The notes beneath the pieces were generated by a model. It did no database searches. It worked only from the letters and a program-made list of their open reading frames with translations, and was not told the origin of the DNA. A stretch of 64,000 nt of DNA, taken from the NCBI RefSeq assembly GCF_030068505.1, contig NZ_JAQOSO010000015.1:1-64000 (forward strand), written 5' to 3'. The stretch is from Roseofilum capinflatum BLCC-M114 (GTDB lineage: Bacteria; Cyanobacteriota; Cyanobacteriia; Cyanobacteriales; Desertifilaceae). The translations under genes were made by a program, and so were the position numbers. Below, one piece after another: positions 42,609 to 52,001 of the stretch. Position 1 is the first letter of the stretch. Each line of letters opens with the position of its first letter.

Positions 42609-43969
42609 CGATCGCCAATTTAGTCCAATCCTTTGATCTCATCTGTCCCCAAGGCGATCGCCTTTATCCCCTATTCTGGGAAAAATATCAGCATCTGCGC
42701 GAATATACCACACCCCCCAGACTCCTGCTCAATGAATCTGAACCCGTCCCCTTCCTAGCGGGGTTTTTCGCCGCTCTTGCCACCCAAACCCCAGTTTTTT
42801 TGGGTAACCCCCAGTGGAAAGCTTCAGAATGGCAACAAGTTTGGCAACAGGTACAACCCCAACTCATTTGGGGAACGGTTCCCTGTTCTCCGGTAAAATC
42901 ATCGCCCCCGCCTCCTTTTCCTGGTAGGGTGATGATTGCGACTGGGGGATCGTCGGGTAAGATTCGCTTTACCATGCATACTTGGGAAACTCTGGGCGCT
43001 TCAGTTGCAGGGTTTACCCACTATTTTAACGGTGCAGAAAATCATCCCATCCACTGTTGTTGCACCCTTCCTCTCTATCATGTCAGTGGACTAATGCAAG
43101 TGATGCGCTCCTTGCTCACGGGGGGCACTTTAGCCCTTTTACCTTATCGCTCTCTTAGCGGTTCCCTGCCGTTTGATCCCCAAAATTACTTTATTTCTCT
43201 GGTTCCCACCCAACTCAAGCGCTTGTTATCCCAGTCTTGCTCTCATTTATCTCAATTTCGGGCGGTGCTGTTGGGAGGAGCGCCTGCTTGGCCGGAGTTG
43301 CTGGAACAGGCAAAAACAGCTAAAATACCCGTTGCCCTGACTTATGGGATGACGGAAACTGCGTCGCAAGTGGCAACCTTGAAACCCGATCGCTTTTGGG
43401 CTGGGAATAGGACTGAAAATATCAGTTGCGGTCAACCCCTACCCCATGCTCAGATCGTTATCCAAGATGATCGGGGGAACCCCTTACCGGCACTGCAAAC
43501 GGGACGAGTGGCGATCGCCTCTTCATCCCTAGCTCTAGGCTATTTTCCCCATCCATTTTTCGGCGATCGTCCTTTCTTAACGGATGATATTGGTTACTTT
43601 GACAACCAAAACTATCTGTATATTCTGGGTCGCCACAGTCAGACCCTTATCACCGGAGGCGAAAAAGTTTTTCCCCAGGAAGTGGAAGCTGCAATCTTAG
43701 CAACACAATGGGTGCAGGATGTAGCCGTCATGGGGATTCCTGATGCAGACTGGGGAGAACAAGTCACGGCGGTGTATGTGCCCAAGGATAATAGAGTAAC
43801 TTTAGAGACTTTGGAAGCGGCCCTAAAAGAGGCGATCGCCCCCCATCTCAGCCCCTATAAGCAGCCAAAAACTTGGATAGCAGTCCAGCAGCTTCCCAGA
43901 TCTGCCCAAGGTAAACTCAATCAAGCCGCCTTGCAAGACCTTATCGCCCCAAGCCCTGGTAATGGGTAA
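42605..43969 (+). CDS. menE: 2-succinylbenzoate--CoA ligase
   Basis: 454 residues. Acyl-adenylate motifs are M-I-A-T-G-G-S-S-G-K (P-loop), L-P-L-Y-H-V-S-G-L, G-M-T-E-T-A-S-Q-V, T-D-D-I-G-Y and an A10-like P-R-S-A-Q-G-K-L-N. MenE makes o-succinylbenzoyl-CoA for phylloquinone, the quinone of photosystem I. Assignment from length and the G-M-T-E-T-A-S pattern is good but not certain against other acyl-CoA ligases. Start overlaps the exonuclease stop. Confidence 0.85.
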   Translation: MTIANLVQSFDLICPQGDRLYPLFWEKYQHLREYTTPPRLLLNESEPVPFLAGFFAALATQTPVFLGNPQWKASEWQQVWQQVQPQLIWGTVPCSPVKSSPPPPFPGRVMIATGGSSGKIRFTMHTWETLGASVAGFTHYFNGAENHPIHCCCTLPLYHVSGLMQVMRSLLTGGTLALLPYRSLSGSLPFDPQNYFISLVPTQLKRLLSQSCSHLSQFRAVLLGGAPAWPELLEQAKTAKIPVALTYGMTETASQVATLKPDRFWAGNRTENISCGQPLPHAQIVIQDDRGNPLPALQTGRVAIASSSLALGYFPHPFFGDRPFLTDDIGYFDNQNYLYILGRHSQTLITGGEKVFPQEVEAAILATQWVQDVAVMGIPDADWGEQVTAVYVPKDNRVTLETLEAALKEAIAPHLSPYKQPKTWIAVQQLPRSAQGKLNQAALQDLIAPSPGNG

Positions 43970-44001
43970 TCTCCACGTCTGGAGCCTCCCCAGTGTTCAA
44001 C

Positions 44002-44349
44002 CTAACTGCAATCTTCATGGACAGGAGCTTGGGAATATTCTTGGGTATAAACTTGCTGCCACAAATACTTAACATAAGATTTAGTCGCAGGTAGCAGTTG
44101 ACCTTGAGTCGCTAAATCTGTCGCGGTACGGTCTAAAATCCGTAAATCAATAGCACTAAGCCGTTTCCGTCGGTTAGTCGAAGATAGAAGCCAAACCAGT
44201 TTGTACATCGTGCCAGGATCTCTGGTCAAATTCGGATTTGACCAAGCTAAGGCTAAGGTACTCTGGGGATCGCGAGCCGATAATCTATCGGTCTGATCCC
44301 AGTATCCTCGCTGACGGAGTTGCTGGTAAAACGATTGTTCAATTGTCAT
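44002..44349 (-). CDS. Conserved cyanobacterial protein of unknown function
   Basis: 115 residues from ATG 44349. A basic, helical protein with Y-Q-Q-L-R-Q-R-G-Y-W, a central L-S-S-T-N-R-R-K-R-L-S-A-I-D-L-R-I-L and an acidic end. I recognise no domain. It is convergent with menE. Confidence 0.65.
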   Translation of the reverse strand: MTIEQSFYQQLRQRGYWDQTDRLSARDPQSTLALAWSNPNLTRDPGTMYKLVWLLSSTNRRKRLSAIDLRILDRTATDLATQGQLLPATKSYVKYLWQQVYTQEYSQAPVHEDCS

Positions 44350-44537
44350 AGGGCAATCCCCTTCTAGCAATCCCCTGTGGCAACCCAACCAGGGGTATGT
44401 ATAAGCTATCTTAACAATTTATTAATATTTTAGCAAAAAATCTGTCTAAACATAGCAATAACCAGATGGGGGAGAGTTCAGAGAGAGCTTTCACGATCCA
44501 CTAGCCACTTGACCTAAACGATAAGTAAAAGATCTCA

Positions 44538-46043
44538 TCACTCAAGTCCGTATTCATCCAGTAACCAATAGGTAGTCATTTTCCCTCGACCTTTTACATT
44601 AAATATTCCACGTTTTTCCAATTTAAATCTGTATTTGAGCTGATCGTAAGTAGCTTGGGTAACTTGAATTTTACCGGGTAAACCCTGGGATTCCATGCGA
44701 GAAGCTACATTCACCGTATCTCCCCACAAATCCAATTGCAATTTACTCATCCCAATCACACCCGCGACAACTGGGCCTGTATTCATGCCAATCCGTAATT
44801 GAAAGGGTCGATTTTTAAAGGTTTCCATCTCTTTTTCTAGGGTCAAAGGGCGATGAAACTCTTTGATCTTATGTTGCATGGCTAAAGCCAATTTAGCTAC
44901 CCTCTCAACCGAGTTATCTGGCTTTGGATGGGGCTGAACCGGTAATCCGCCCACCACCATATAAGCATCGCCGATGGTTTTAATTTTTTCGAGTCCATAA
45001 TGCTTGGTCAGTTTATCGAAACTGGAAAAAATTTCATTGAGTAAGGTTACCAAATCAGTAGAATCGAGTTGGGCAGATAGCTCAGTAAAGCCGACTAAAT
45101 CTGCAAACAAAACTGTAGCTTCAGGTAAATGATCGGCAATGGTATGACGATTTTTTTTTAACTTTTCAGCAATATATTGGGGCAAAATATTTAAGAGGAG
45201 TTCCTCGGACATTCTTCTTTGTTTTCGCAACTCCTCTTCCATCTTTCGTTTTTCTGTGATGTTGCGTACAGTTCCTTCAAAATATAGCAGTTCTCCCTGG
45301 TTATTGGTAATTTTACGAACACTTTCAGAAATCCAAATTTTATCTCCATTCTTGCAATAAATTTCTGATTCAAATTCCTCCACATAATCATAAAGCTCCA
45401 TATAGGCTAAGAATTCATCTCGACGTTGAGGACGGACATAAAAATCTTGATTAACATCAGAAACTGCCTGGATCAGTTCCTGGGGCGAATCATATCCATA
45501 GAGTTTAGCTAGGGCTAAATTGGCTTTAATAAATTTACCCTCTGGATTGGTTTGAAACATGCCATCAATAGCATTTTCAAAAATACTGCGATAATTTTCT
45601 TCAGCTTGTTTGCGAGCTTGAGCGTGTTCTTTGAGGAGGTTTTGCAAATTAAGTAGACTTAATTGAATGTTGATTTTAGAGAGAACTTCTTCAACTTGAA
45701 TCGGTTTCGTGATGTAATCGCTTCCACCTACTTGAAAGGCTCGTTTCTTATCTAATTCACCGTTTAATGCACTGACAAAAATAACGGGAATCGATCGATA
45801 TTGAGGGTCGGATTTAATTTGTTCGCAGAGTTCGTAGCCATCTATATGAGGCATCATAATATCGACCAGGATCAAATCGGGTTGAGAAGAGCGCACAGCA
45901 TTGATGGCTAATTCACCATTAATGGCTTTACGGACACGATATCCTTGTTGTGTGAGAATGTGGGATAAAAAGCGGATATTATTTGGGTTATCATCAACGA
46001 CTAAAATATCCTGACAAGAGTGTAAAGTGGTGTGATCCTGCAT
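44538..46043 (-). CDS. Receiver-PAS-class III adenylyl cyclase
   Basis: 501 residues. Receiver (about 1-130) with D-D and phosphoacceptor Asp in I-L-V-D-I-M-M-P and a K-P; PAS/PAC (about 145-270) with F-E-N-A-I-D-G-M-F; a signalling coiled coil; and the class III cyclase domain (about 310-500) with metal-binding F-A-D-L-V-G-F-T and K-T-I-G-D-A-Y-M, and L-W-G-D-T-V-N-V-A-S-R-M. The Lys and Asp/Thr pattern favours ATP over GTP. It would make cAMP in response to the phosphorylated receiver. It follows a hybrid kinase gene on the same strand, its likely partner. Confidence 0.93.
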   Translation of the reverse strand: MQDHTTLHSCQDILVVDDNPNNIRFLSHILTQQGYRVRKAINGELAINAVRSSQPDLILVDIMMPHIDGYELCEQIKSDPQYRSIPVIFVSALNGELDKKRAFQVGGSDYITKPIQVEEVLSKINIQLSLLNLQNLLKEHAQARKQAEENYRSIFENAIDGMFQTNPEGKFIKANLALAKLYGYDSPQELIQAVSDVNQDFYVRPQRRDEFLAYMELYDYVEEFESEIYCKNGDKIWISESVRKITNNQGELLYFEGTVRNITEKRKMEEELRKQRRMSEELLLNILPQYIAEKLKKNRHTIADHLPEATVLFADLVGFTELSAQLDSTDLVTLLNEIFSSFDKLTKHYGLEKIKTIGDAYMVVGGLPVQPHPKPDNSVERVAKLALAMQHKIKEFHRPLTLEKEMETFKNRPFQLRIGMNTGPVVAGVIGMSKLQLDLWGDTVNVASRMESQGLPGKIQVTQATYDQLKYRFKLEKRGIFNVKGRGKMTTYWLLDEYGLE

Positions 46044-46130
46044 GATCTAAATTCCCAAGAAGAAAGGGGAGCTGTGTATAAATGGCCAAAATTCCAGAGC
46101 CTCGATCGCTTCTTTCCCGTTATAACACTA

Positions 46131-49100
46131 CTATCTTAGAGCCTCGATCGCCTCTACTGTGGCATCGAGAATGCGATCGAGACGGTAATCATGGAGTAAA
46201 CCAGCGATCGCCTCCCGTAAATTAGACTGAGTATCTGGAATCTCTTGCAGGAGCTTCGAGATCGAGTCTTCATCGGCTTCAGTTGCCCCTTGATGTAACG
46301 CCATCAGCCAATCGATCGGCATCCCCATTAACTGCTCTCCACTTAAAATACCATCGGTTGGGTGAACTCGATGTTCCATATTTTCCTCAGTATGGGAGGA
46401 AGTGTAGATATACTCAACCCCTAAATAATCCCGAATTTTTTCTAATAAAACTGCTTGTGAAACTGGTTTATGGACTAATTCATTACATCCAGCCTCTTCA
46501 ATTAAGGCTTGATCTTCTTCTAAAGCACTGGCTGTGAGGGCTAAAATGGGAATAGCAGAGGTGCTAGTCTCCTGTTGCTCTTGCTGACGAATAGAGCGAG
46601 CGGCTGAATAACCATCCATGACTGGCATTCGTAAATCCATCCAGATCAAATCAGGAGACCCATTTCTCCACAGCTCTAAGGCTTGCTGACCATTTTCGGC
46701 TTCGAGTACCTGAAATCCTAGGGGTTGGAGCTGCTTTAAAAGCAGTCGCCGATTTTCCCAATGGTCATCAACGACTAAAATGCGGTAGGCGGGTTGATTC
46801 GGAGCTAAGGCGATCGCCTGTTTTTCCGGTATCTGTTTGGGAATCTCTTCTGGTTGTGCTGTTCGCAAAGGGATCTGGAAACTCACTAATGTCCCCACTC
46901 CCACCTCCGAAGATACCCAAATATTCCCCCCCATCAGTTGCAGCAGTTGTTTACAAATGGTCAAACCTAATCCCGTCCCTTGTCCAGAATTGAGACCGGA
47001 GGTGGTTTGCATAAAGGGTTCAAATAATAAAGGCAATTCCTCCGAGGCTATTCCTTCTCCAGTGTCTTGAACTTCCCAGATATAATCTTGGATCAGGGGA
47101 TGCTGCCGATCGGGAGTTGGAAACACCCGAAGATGGACTTCTCCGATATGGGTGAATTTTAGACTATTGGATAATAAATTCATTAAGATTTGACGGAGTT
47201 TCCCCTGATCGGTGATGACCCAGGAGGGAACATTCGGAGCGAGGGTGACTGATATGACGAGTCCTTTCTCGTCAGCTTTCAGTTTTAACACATCTTTTAC
47301 TTCATCAACTAATCGATACAGATTAAAACAGGTTTCTTCGAGACTAATTTTACCGGCTTCAATTTTTGATAAGGACAGAATATCATTAATCAGTTCTAAT
47401 AAGTGTTCGCCACTGCGATTGATAATGTTTAGATACTCTTGATATTCAGAAGTTAAACTTACTTCACGTTTAACAATTTGGGTAAAGCCTAAAATCGCAT
47501 TCAGGGGAGTGCGTAGTTCATGGCTCATGCGAGCAATAAATTGACTTTTGGTCTGATTGGCAATTTCGGCTGCTTGTTTCGCGCTTTGTAGGGCGATTTG
47601 AGTTTGTTTGCGAGCTGTCGCATCCATACCAACACTCAGGATACCCATCGCTTCTCCTGACTCATGGTAGAGAATACGATTTGTCCATTCTATCCACACG
47701 CGATCGCCATTCTTGAGTTGGTTTTCGTTTTCATAGATCCGATACTTTTCTGTATGCTCTAAAATATCATCAATTATAGGATATAATGTATGCCCCTCTG
47801 TATCTTTAACAGGAACAATTGTGCCTTTGATATTTTTGCCAAGAATTTCGGCTTCTGTATAACCAAAAAAGTTTTGGGCAAATTCGTTAAAAAAGAGAAT
47901 GTTACCCTGGCGATCGATTTTTATGATCAGGCTGTTAGCACAATCGACTAATTGACGGTACTTGGTTTCACTTTCTCGTAGGGCTAATTCAATCCGTTTG
48001 CGTTCTTCTATTTCTTGCTGCAATAAACGATATTGTTCGTTTAGGCGATCTTTGGCTAATTTCAGGTCTGTAACATCAGTTTGCACGCCAATATAATAGA
48101 GTAATTTTTGTTGCTCATTAAAAACGGGAGACAAGGACAGATCGTTCCAAAATACTGTACCGTCTTTGCGGTAATTTTTGAGGGTGACTTGGCAATTTTT
48201 TTTCTCTTTTAGGGCTTGTCTTAAAAGAGCTAAGTCGGGTTGATCTCGATCTTCTCCTTGCAAAATACTACAAGTGCGACCGAGAATTTCCGCTTCGGTA
48301 TAACCGGTTAGTTTTTCAAATCCTGGATTGACATAGACAATCGGATTGCCTGGTTTCGTGGAGTCACTAATAATAATACCATTGGTGCTGGCGGCGATCG
48401 CTCGCTCTAATAATCCGAGTTTCTTTTCTGACTCTTTTTGATCAGTAATATCACGGCAAACCCAAATGGCAGTATTCTGGGTTAAGGGAGAAATTGTACC
48501 CATAAACCAATAGTCTTTTTCTTGAATAGGCCAACAATATTCCAGGTTTTCTATGGTTTCTTGGTGTTCAATAACATATCGAGTCCAATAGCGCTTCAAG
48601 TTAACCAGTTCAGGGGGAAGTAGGCTCTGTATCTTGTCATTTAAGTAAGATGAATGGGGATCAAAATGATTGAACTGCATTGCATATTGAGTCGGTGCAA
48701 CTTTAATGCACTCACCATCTGGATTGAAGACGATGATGAGTTCATCGATTGCTCCAAACATCGCTAAAAGCTCATTTAAAGTACGGTTTTCTTGGTGTAT
48801 TCTTTGATGGTCGATATAACTCTCGACTTTAACACGCAGTTCAATTAAGCTGGAGTGAGAGACCAGGTAATCTCTCACTCCAGCTTCAAACACCTTGATT
48901 CTGTCTACCGCAGCACCGGAAGAATTAATCGCTAAAATTGGTATATTTCCATACTCTGGATGGGAACTGAGAATCCCACAAGCGTCTAAGGAGAGAAAGC
49001 TAGAGAGACCGACTTCTAAGATAATTAAACTGGGATCGACTGCCTCAACCAAGGGCAGGACTTGAGCCAAATCCGTGACCCATTCAACCTGATACCCTTG

Positions 49101-49193
49101 TTCGATTAAAAACTCAGAGAGCCAAGCTAACGCTTCGGGTTGAGGATGAGCGATCATCACGTGAACAGATGAAGAGGGGGGAGGATAAAGCAT
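46131..49193 (-). CDS. Hybrid sensor histidine kinase with multiple PAS domains
   Basis: About 1020 residues. Start ATG 49193 is preferred: T-T-G-G-G-A-A-T-T-T precedes it as also before the cyclase start. An N-terminal receiver-like domain lacks the phosphoacceptor Asp (L-I-I-L-E-V-G). Three PAS/PAC domains follow (about 140-560), then HisKA with M-S-H-E-L-R-T-P-L-N, HATPase (D-T-G-E-G-I, G-T-G-L-G-L), a complete receiver (W-M-D-L-R-M-P-V-M-D-G) and a short C-terminal helical extension. It probably sits in the cytoplasm. The next gene, a receiver-cyclase, is 87 bases on. Confidence 0.92.
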   Translation of the reverse strand: MLYPPPSSSVHVMIAHPQPEALAWLSEFLIEQGYQVEWVTDLAQVLPLVEAVDPSLIILEVGLSSFLSLDACGILSSHPEYGNIPILAINSSGAAVDRIKVFEAGVRDYLVSHSSLIELRVKVESYIDHQRIHQENRTLNELLAMFGAIDELIIVFNPDGECIKVAPTQYAMQFNHFDPHSSYLNDKIQSLLPPELVNLKRYWTRYVIEHQETIENLEYCWPIQEKDYWFMGTISPLTQNTAIWVCRDITDQKESEKKLGLLERAIAASTNGIIISDSTKPGNPIVYVNPGFEKLTGYTEAEILGRTCSILQGEDRDQPDLALLRQALKEKKNCQVTLKNYRKDGTVFWNDLSLSPVFNEQQKLLYYIGVQTDVTDLKLAKDRLNEQYRLLQQEIEERKRIELALRESETKYRQLVDCANSLIIKIDRQGNILFFNEFAQNFFGYTEAEILGKNIKGTIVPVKDTEGHTLYPIIDDILEHTEKYRIYENENQLKNGDRVWIEWTNRILYHESGEAMGILSVGMDATARKQTQIALQSAKQAAEIANQTKSQFIARMSHELRTPLNAILGFTQIVKREVSLTSEYQEYLNIINRSGEHLLELINDILSLSKIEAGKISLEETCFNLYRLVDEVKDVLKLKADEKGLVISVTLAPNVPSWVITDQGKLRQILMNLLSNSLKFTHIGEVHLRVFPTPDRQHPLIQDYIWEVQDTGEGIASEELPLLFEPFMQTTSGLNSGQGTGLGLTICKQLLQLMGGNIWVSSEVGVGTLVSFQIPLRTAQPEEIPKQIPEKQAIALAPNQPAYRILVVDDHWENRRLLLKQLQPLGFQVLEAENGQQALELWRNGSPDLIWMDLRMPVMDGYSAARSIRQQEQQETSTSAIPILALTASALEEDQALIEEAGCNELVHKPVSQAVLLEKIRDYLGVEYIYTSSHTEENMEHRVHPTDGILSGEQLMGMPIDWLMALHQGATEADEDSISKLLQEIPDTQSNLREAIAGLLHDYRLDRILDATVEAIEALR

Positions 49194-49376
49194 AAGTGCA
49201 AATTCCCAAGATAACAATAGGACACTGAAGCACAATCACAAGTCTGTCTATTGTGCTTGAATGTACAACCTGGGCTAAGTCTGATTTATGTTTATGATAC
49301 TGGCAAATCTCCATTTCGTTAATCTTTCAGTCCTCTCCTTGTCCCCGATCGATTGTTCCCAGCTATGAATAGGCAT

Positions 49377-49406
49377 AAAAATGCACCCCGCGATCGCAGG
49401 GTGCAT
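49377..49406 (-). terminator. Rho-independent terminator of the 49421 gene
   Basis: On the minus strand ATGCACCC pairs with GGGTGCAT (arms 49399-49406 and 49381-49388) around a HIP1-containing loop and is followed by five T. Confidence 0.75.
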
Positions 49407-49420
49407 TGTGGCGTTTTGGG

Positions 49421-49807
49421 TTAGTTTTTCATCGCCGCTTGCGTCTGAGAAGCCATCCAGAGATGGAAGAGGAAGAACTCCGTGCGATCGCCCAATTCAA
49501 CCAAGAACATCCCTTCTTCTGCTTGGGGGTTCGAGGTCAACCAAGTGCCTTGCAAGGTTACTTCCATATAATCGCAATCTACCCGATCTAAGGTAATCCG
49601 GTTATCCACCTGATGGCGTACCTGGCTCTCTAACAACCGCATTTCCCGTAAATCCGCAGGCAATAGGAAAGAGGCTGTAGTTTTTTCCAACGAGATGGGT
49701 TCACCAACGCGCAACAGGAAGGTTAAGCGAGCAGTCACCCAATCTTCCAGGGAGGTAGCAAAGCGCTCTAGATGAAAATCATTGTCTAAATAGGTTAACT
49801 TCAACAT
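49421..49807 (-). CDS. Conserved cyanobacterial protein (alr0857-like)
   Basis: 128 residues, no signal. It begins M-L-K-L-T-Y-L-D-N-D-F-H-L-E-R and has L-L-P-A-D-L-R-E-M-R and a central W-V-T-A-R-L-T-F-L-L-R-V-G-E. I recognise it as a conserved cyanobacterial family known by its Anabaena name only; function unknown. It starts 15 bases after the HNH gene stop, so they are likely cotranscribed. Confidence 0.7.
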   Translation of the reverse strand: MLKLTYLDNDFHLERFATSLEDWVTARLTFLLRVGEPISLEKTTASFLLPADLREMRLLESQVRHQVDNRITLDRVDCDYMEVTLQGTWLTSNPQAEEGMFLVELGDRTEFFLFHLWMASQTQAAMKN

Positions 49808-49822
49808 GCTGTCTTTGCCTCC

Positions 49823-50359
49823 TTACGCATCCAGGTCTCTTTGATGTTCTCGCCAGAACTGTTCCGCAAATACCACGGCCGGGTGGATCGGGGCTTTCGG
49901 TTGAGTTCGGAGTTTGAGGCCGGATTGTTCTGGGGTGCGATCGCCCTTTCGAGAATTACAAGATCCACAAGCGATCACCACATTATCCCAAGTATGTTGA
50001 CCTCCTTTTGACCGAGGGATCACATGATCGATGGTCAAATTCTTCTTATAGCCACAGTATTGGCACATATGTTTATCTCGCCGCAACAGTTCTTTACGGT
50101 TAACGGGAGGCGTTTTCCAAATGCCCTCTGTCCCCGCAAAAGTCAATCGGATATGTTCAGGAACCATCAGCACTAAATTAGGAGAGCGAACCATCCATTG
50201 TTGTCCTTTGACCAAATCCAGGGGTTCCGCTTTTCCGGTGACCAAAAGGGCGATCGCCCGTTTGAGATTAATTCGGCTGACAGGCAGGTAGTTTTTAGAG
50301 AATACTACCACCGATTGACTTAAAACATGGGTTGCACTGGTCACGACTAAGTTCCTCAT
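49823..50359 (-). CDS. HNH endonuclease
   Basis: 178 residues from ATG 50359 (M-R-N-L-V-V-T-S). Residues about 1-80 form an N-terminal domain with V-F-S-K-N-Y-L-P-V-S-R-I-N; the HNH nuclease at about 90-155 has C-Q-Y-C-G, I-D-H-V-I-P-R-S-K-G-G and C-G-S-C-N, with two Cys pairs for zinc. This form of HNH protein is widely conserved in cyanobacteria; target unknown. A strong hairpin lies six bases upstream of the start. The alr0857-like gene follows on the same strand. Confidence 0.88.
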   Translation of the reverse strand: MRNLVVTSATHVLSQSVVVFSKNYLPVSRINLKRAIALLVTGKAEPLDLVKGQQWMVRSPNLVLMVPEHIRLTFAGTEGIWKTPPVNRKELLRRDKHMCQYCGYKKNLTIDHVIPRSKGGQHTWDNVVIACGSCNSRKGDRTPEQSGLKLRTQPKAPIHPAVVFAEQFWREHQRDLDA

Positions 50360-50365
50360 AAAATC

Positions 50366-50398
50366 ACCCCCGCTTCGGCTTAGGAACGAAGCGGGGGT
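50366..50398 (-). promoter_or_regulatory. Strong hairpin at the ribosome-binding region of the HNH gene
   Basis: ACCCCCGCTTCG and CGAAGCGGGGGT are perfect 12-bp arms around nine bases (50378-50386). On the minus strand its 3' arm GGGGGT ends six bases before the ATG at 50359. No separate ribosome site is visible, so it may block translation initiation. Confidence 0.65.
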
Positions 50399-50404
50399 AA
50401 ACAC

Positions 50405-50755
50405 AACAGGAGAATGCTTTGAGTTTTACCCAGGTACACTCTGAAATTTGTACCTTTGGCTTCGCTGATCAGTTCGGATGTTTGTCTCTAGCACATCCGC
50501 AATTATGGGATTTAAGGGTTCAGAATAATTTCTCAAACCGCAAGACATTCCGATCGCTCCCATTTTCTGACCCCAATCCCCTGTCTCTCCATAGAGACCT
50601 AAGCCACTGAAGCCGTGTCGATCGCGGCTAGGGCATAGGTGGGTTGATGGGGAAAAATCAGGAATCACAGGAATTTTTGGCTGCAAGATGTAAGGATTGA
50701 CTTTTAAATACTACACTGATATTACAGAGTTGTCCACCCATTGAGGAAAAAAATC
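50405..50755. other. Intergenic stretch, about 350 bases
   Basis: Between the divergent HNH and RHH genes. A 86-codon frame on the minus strand lacks any family likeness or ribosome site. I see no clear promoter, RNA or repeat. Confidence 0.4.
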
Positions 50756-51088
50756 ATGTACACCCTCCCAAGAACATCCACAACCGACATGGAAGTGACA
50801 AGCATTCGCTTGGAAAAAGAACTCAAACAACAGCTCAAGAAGCTGGCTGGCAATCAGGGCTATCAAGCTATGGTGCGAGATATTCTCTGGAACTATGTGC
50901 AACAGCGATCGGATGACTATCAATGTCACTATCATCCGGAAGACATTCGCTCTACGATAGAGGCGATCGCCCATCAAGAAGAACGCTGTGCCATTACCGG
51001 CAACCCCATTCACCCCAATCAACCCATGTTACTCGGTCTCACCCATCACGGGGAATTTGTGCCCCTCAGTCCCCACGCCCTGCCATAA
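50756..51088 (+). CDS. Ribbon-helix-helix DNA-binding protein with extra C-terminal domain
   Basis: 110 residues from ATG 50756, with GAGG nine bases upstream. The N-terminal part (M-E-V-T-S-I-R-L-E-K-E-L-K-Q-Q-L-K-K-L-A) is a CopG/RHH fold; the C-terminal half has C-H-Y-H-P-E-D and C-A-I-T-G-N-P-I-H-P with several Cys/His. It probably binds DNA as a dimer and may bind metal. Targets unknown. It is convergent with xisI, with a shared terminator between. Confidence 0.8.
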   Translation: MYTLPRTSTTDMEVTSIRLEKELKQQLKKLAGNQGYQAMVRDILWNYVQQRSDDYQCHYHPEDIRSTIEAIAHQEERCAITGNPIHPNQPMLLGLTHHGEFVPLSPHALP

Positions 51089-51121
51089 CCCCATCCTGAA
51101 TGAAACAATAAGCCACAATGT

Positions 51122-51163
51122 ACCCCGCGATCGTCCTGCCCAGATGGATTGCGATCGCGGGGT
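51122..51163. terminator. Bidirectional hairpin between convergent RHH and xisI genes
   Basis: ACCCCGCGATCG (51122-51133) pairs exactly with CGATCGCGGGGT (51152-51163) around 18 bases. Without T runs it is a weak terminator; HIP1-type sequence makes up part of the stem. Confidence 0.55.
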
Positions 51164-51191
51164 GCTGTCATCGGATTGATCCTTTCTTTCT

Positions 51192-51527
51192 TCAAGCCAC
51201 GCCAAAATCTGTGTATTGACGCACATAGGGAGGATGGAAGCCTAAAATAATATCCTCTGCGGGAACGCCTAGTTCTACCAACTCTTCGGCTACAGAAATA
51301 TTGGTTCCGTCGTGTTGAATCCAGATTTTGCCGTCAATAATATCAATATGAATCACGGAACCATGGACGCGCCGTTGGTTATCCCAACCTACATGCATTA
51401 ATTCATAGCGATCGCGCTCCAAATCCAGGATAACCTCCGGCTCAATCTCCCCATTAGAGGGTTTATATTGCCCATATTTGAGGATCAGATTACGCACCAA
51501 TTCGCGATAGTTCTCTAGGGTATCCAT
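51192..51527 (-). CDS. xisI: XisI-family protein
   Basis: 111 residues. It matches XisI (fdxN element excision controlling factor): Y-R-E-L-V-R-N-L-I-L-K-Y-G-Q-Y, then H-I-D-I-I-D-G-K-I-W-I-Q-H-D-G-T, and I-I-L-G-F-H-P-P-Y-V-R-Q-Y-T-D-F. In Anabaena, XisH and XisI are needed for excision of the fdxN element by XisF. They are widespread in cyanobacteria without that element, so their general role is unclear. It overlaps xisH by 13 bases. Confidence 0.93.
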   Translation of the reverse strand: MDTLENYRELVRNLILKYGQYKPSNGEIEPEVILDLERDRYELMHVGWDNQRRVHGSVIHIDIIDGKIWIQHDGTNISVAEELVELGVPAEDIILGFHPPYVRQYTDFGVA

Positions 51528-51934
51528 TGGATCGATCTCCTTGCCACTTCATCAAAAACGATCAGTTTGATATCCCAATTTCTTACAATAAGCTGACCTA
51601 ACTTTTCCGTCAAAATTGTTTCATAGGTTCGTTTGGGAACTGCAAGATAGAGCATCCGTTCCGGTTGCAGCTCTGCCAGGATGCTTTGATATATTCCATA
51701 TTGTCCTAGCGCATCGCCCAGATCGGTGACTGGAGAAGACTTGAGGAAACTTTTAATTTCCACAGCTATCTTAAGATTTCCCTTTTGCGCGGCGATCGCA
51801 CTTCGTTCTGCTCCCAGATCCACAAATAAATCCCGACCTCCATAAGATAAATAGAGGGGATCGTCCGTAATTGTCCAACCTTCATCAATGAGAAGTTGGA
51901 CAACGAGATCGTGATAGAGATCCTTTGCAGGCAT
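51515..51934 (-). CDS. xisH: XisH-family protein
   Basis: 139 residues. It matches XisH: M-P-A-K-D-L-Y-H-D-L-V, D-L-G-A-E-R-S-A-I-A-A, and V-E-I-K-S-F-L, the last resembling a PD-(D/E)xK nuclease core (D in D-L-G-A-E and E-x-K). With XisI it forms a coupled pair (13-base overlap). No recombinase gene or element edge is near. Confidence 0.93.
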   Translation of the reverse strand: MPAKDLYHDLVVQLLIDEGWTITDDPLYLSYGGRDLFVDLGAERSAIAAQKGNLKIAVEIKSFLKSSPVTDLGDALGQYGIYQSILAELQPERMLYLAVPKRTYETILTEKLGQLIVRNWDIKLIVFDEVARRSIQWIP

Positions 51935-52001
51935 GTAAGGGAGAGTTTTGGCAGACTATGAAAGTTATACCATATCGGATATAGATTGACTCAAAACCTG
52001 A

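Noticed and set aside
50426..50686. 86-codon minus-strand frame in the spacer
   Set aside because: No ribosome site or recognised pattern; composition is like non-coding spacer.
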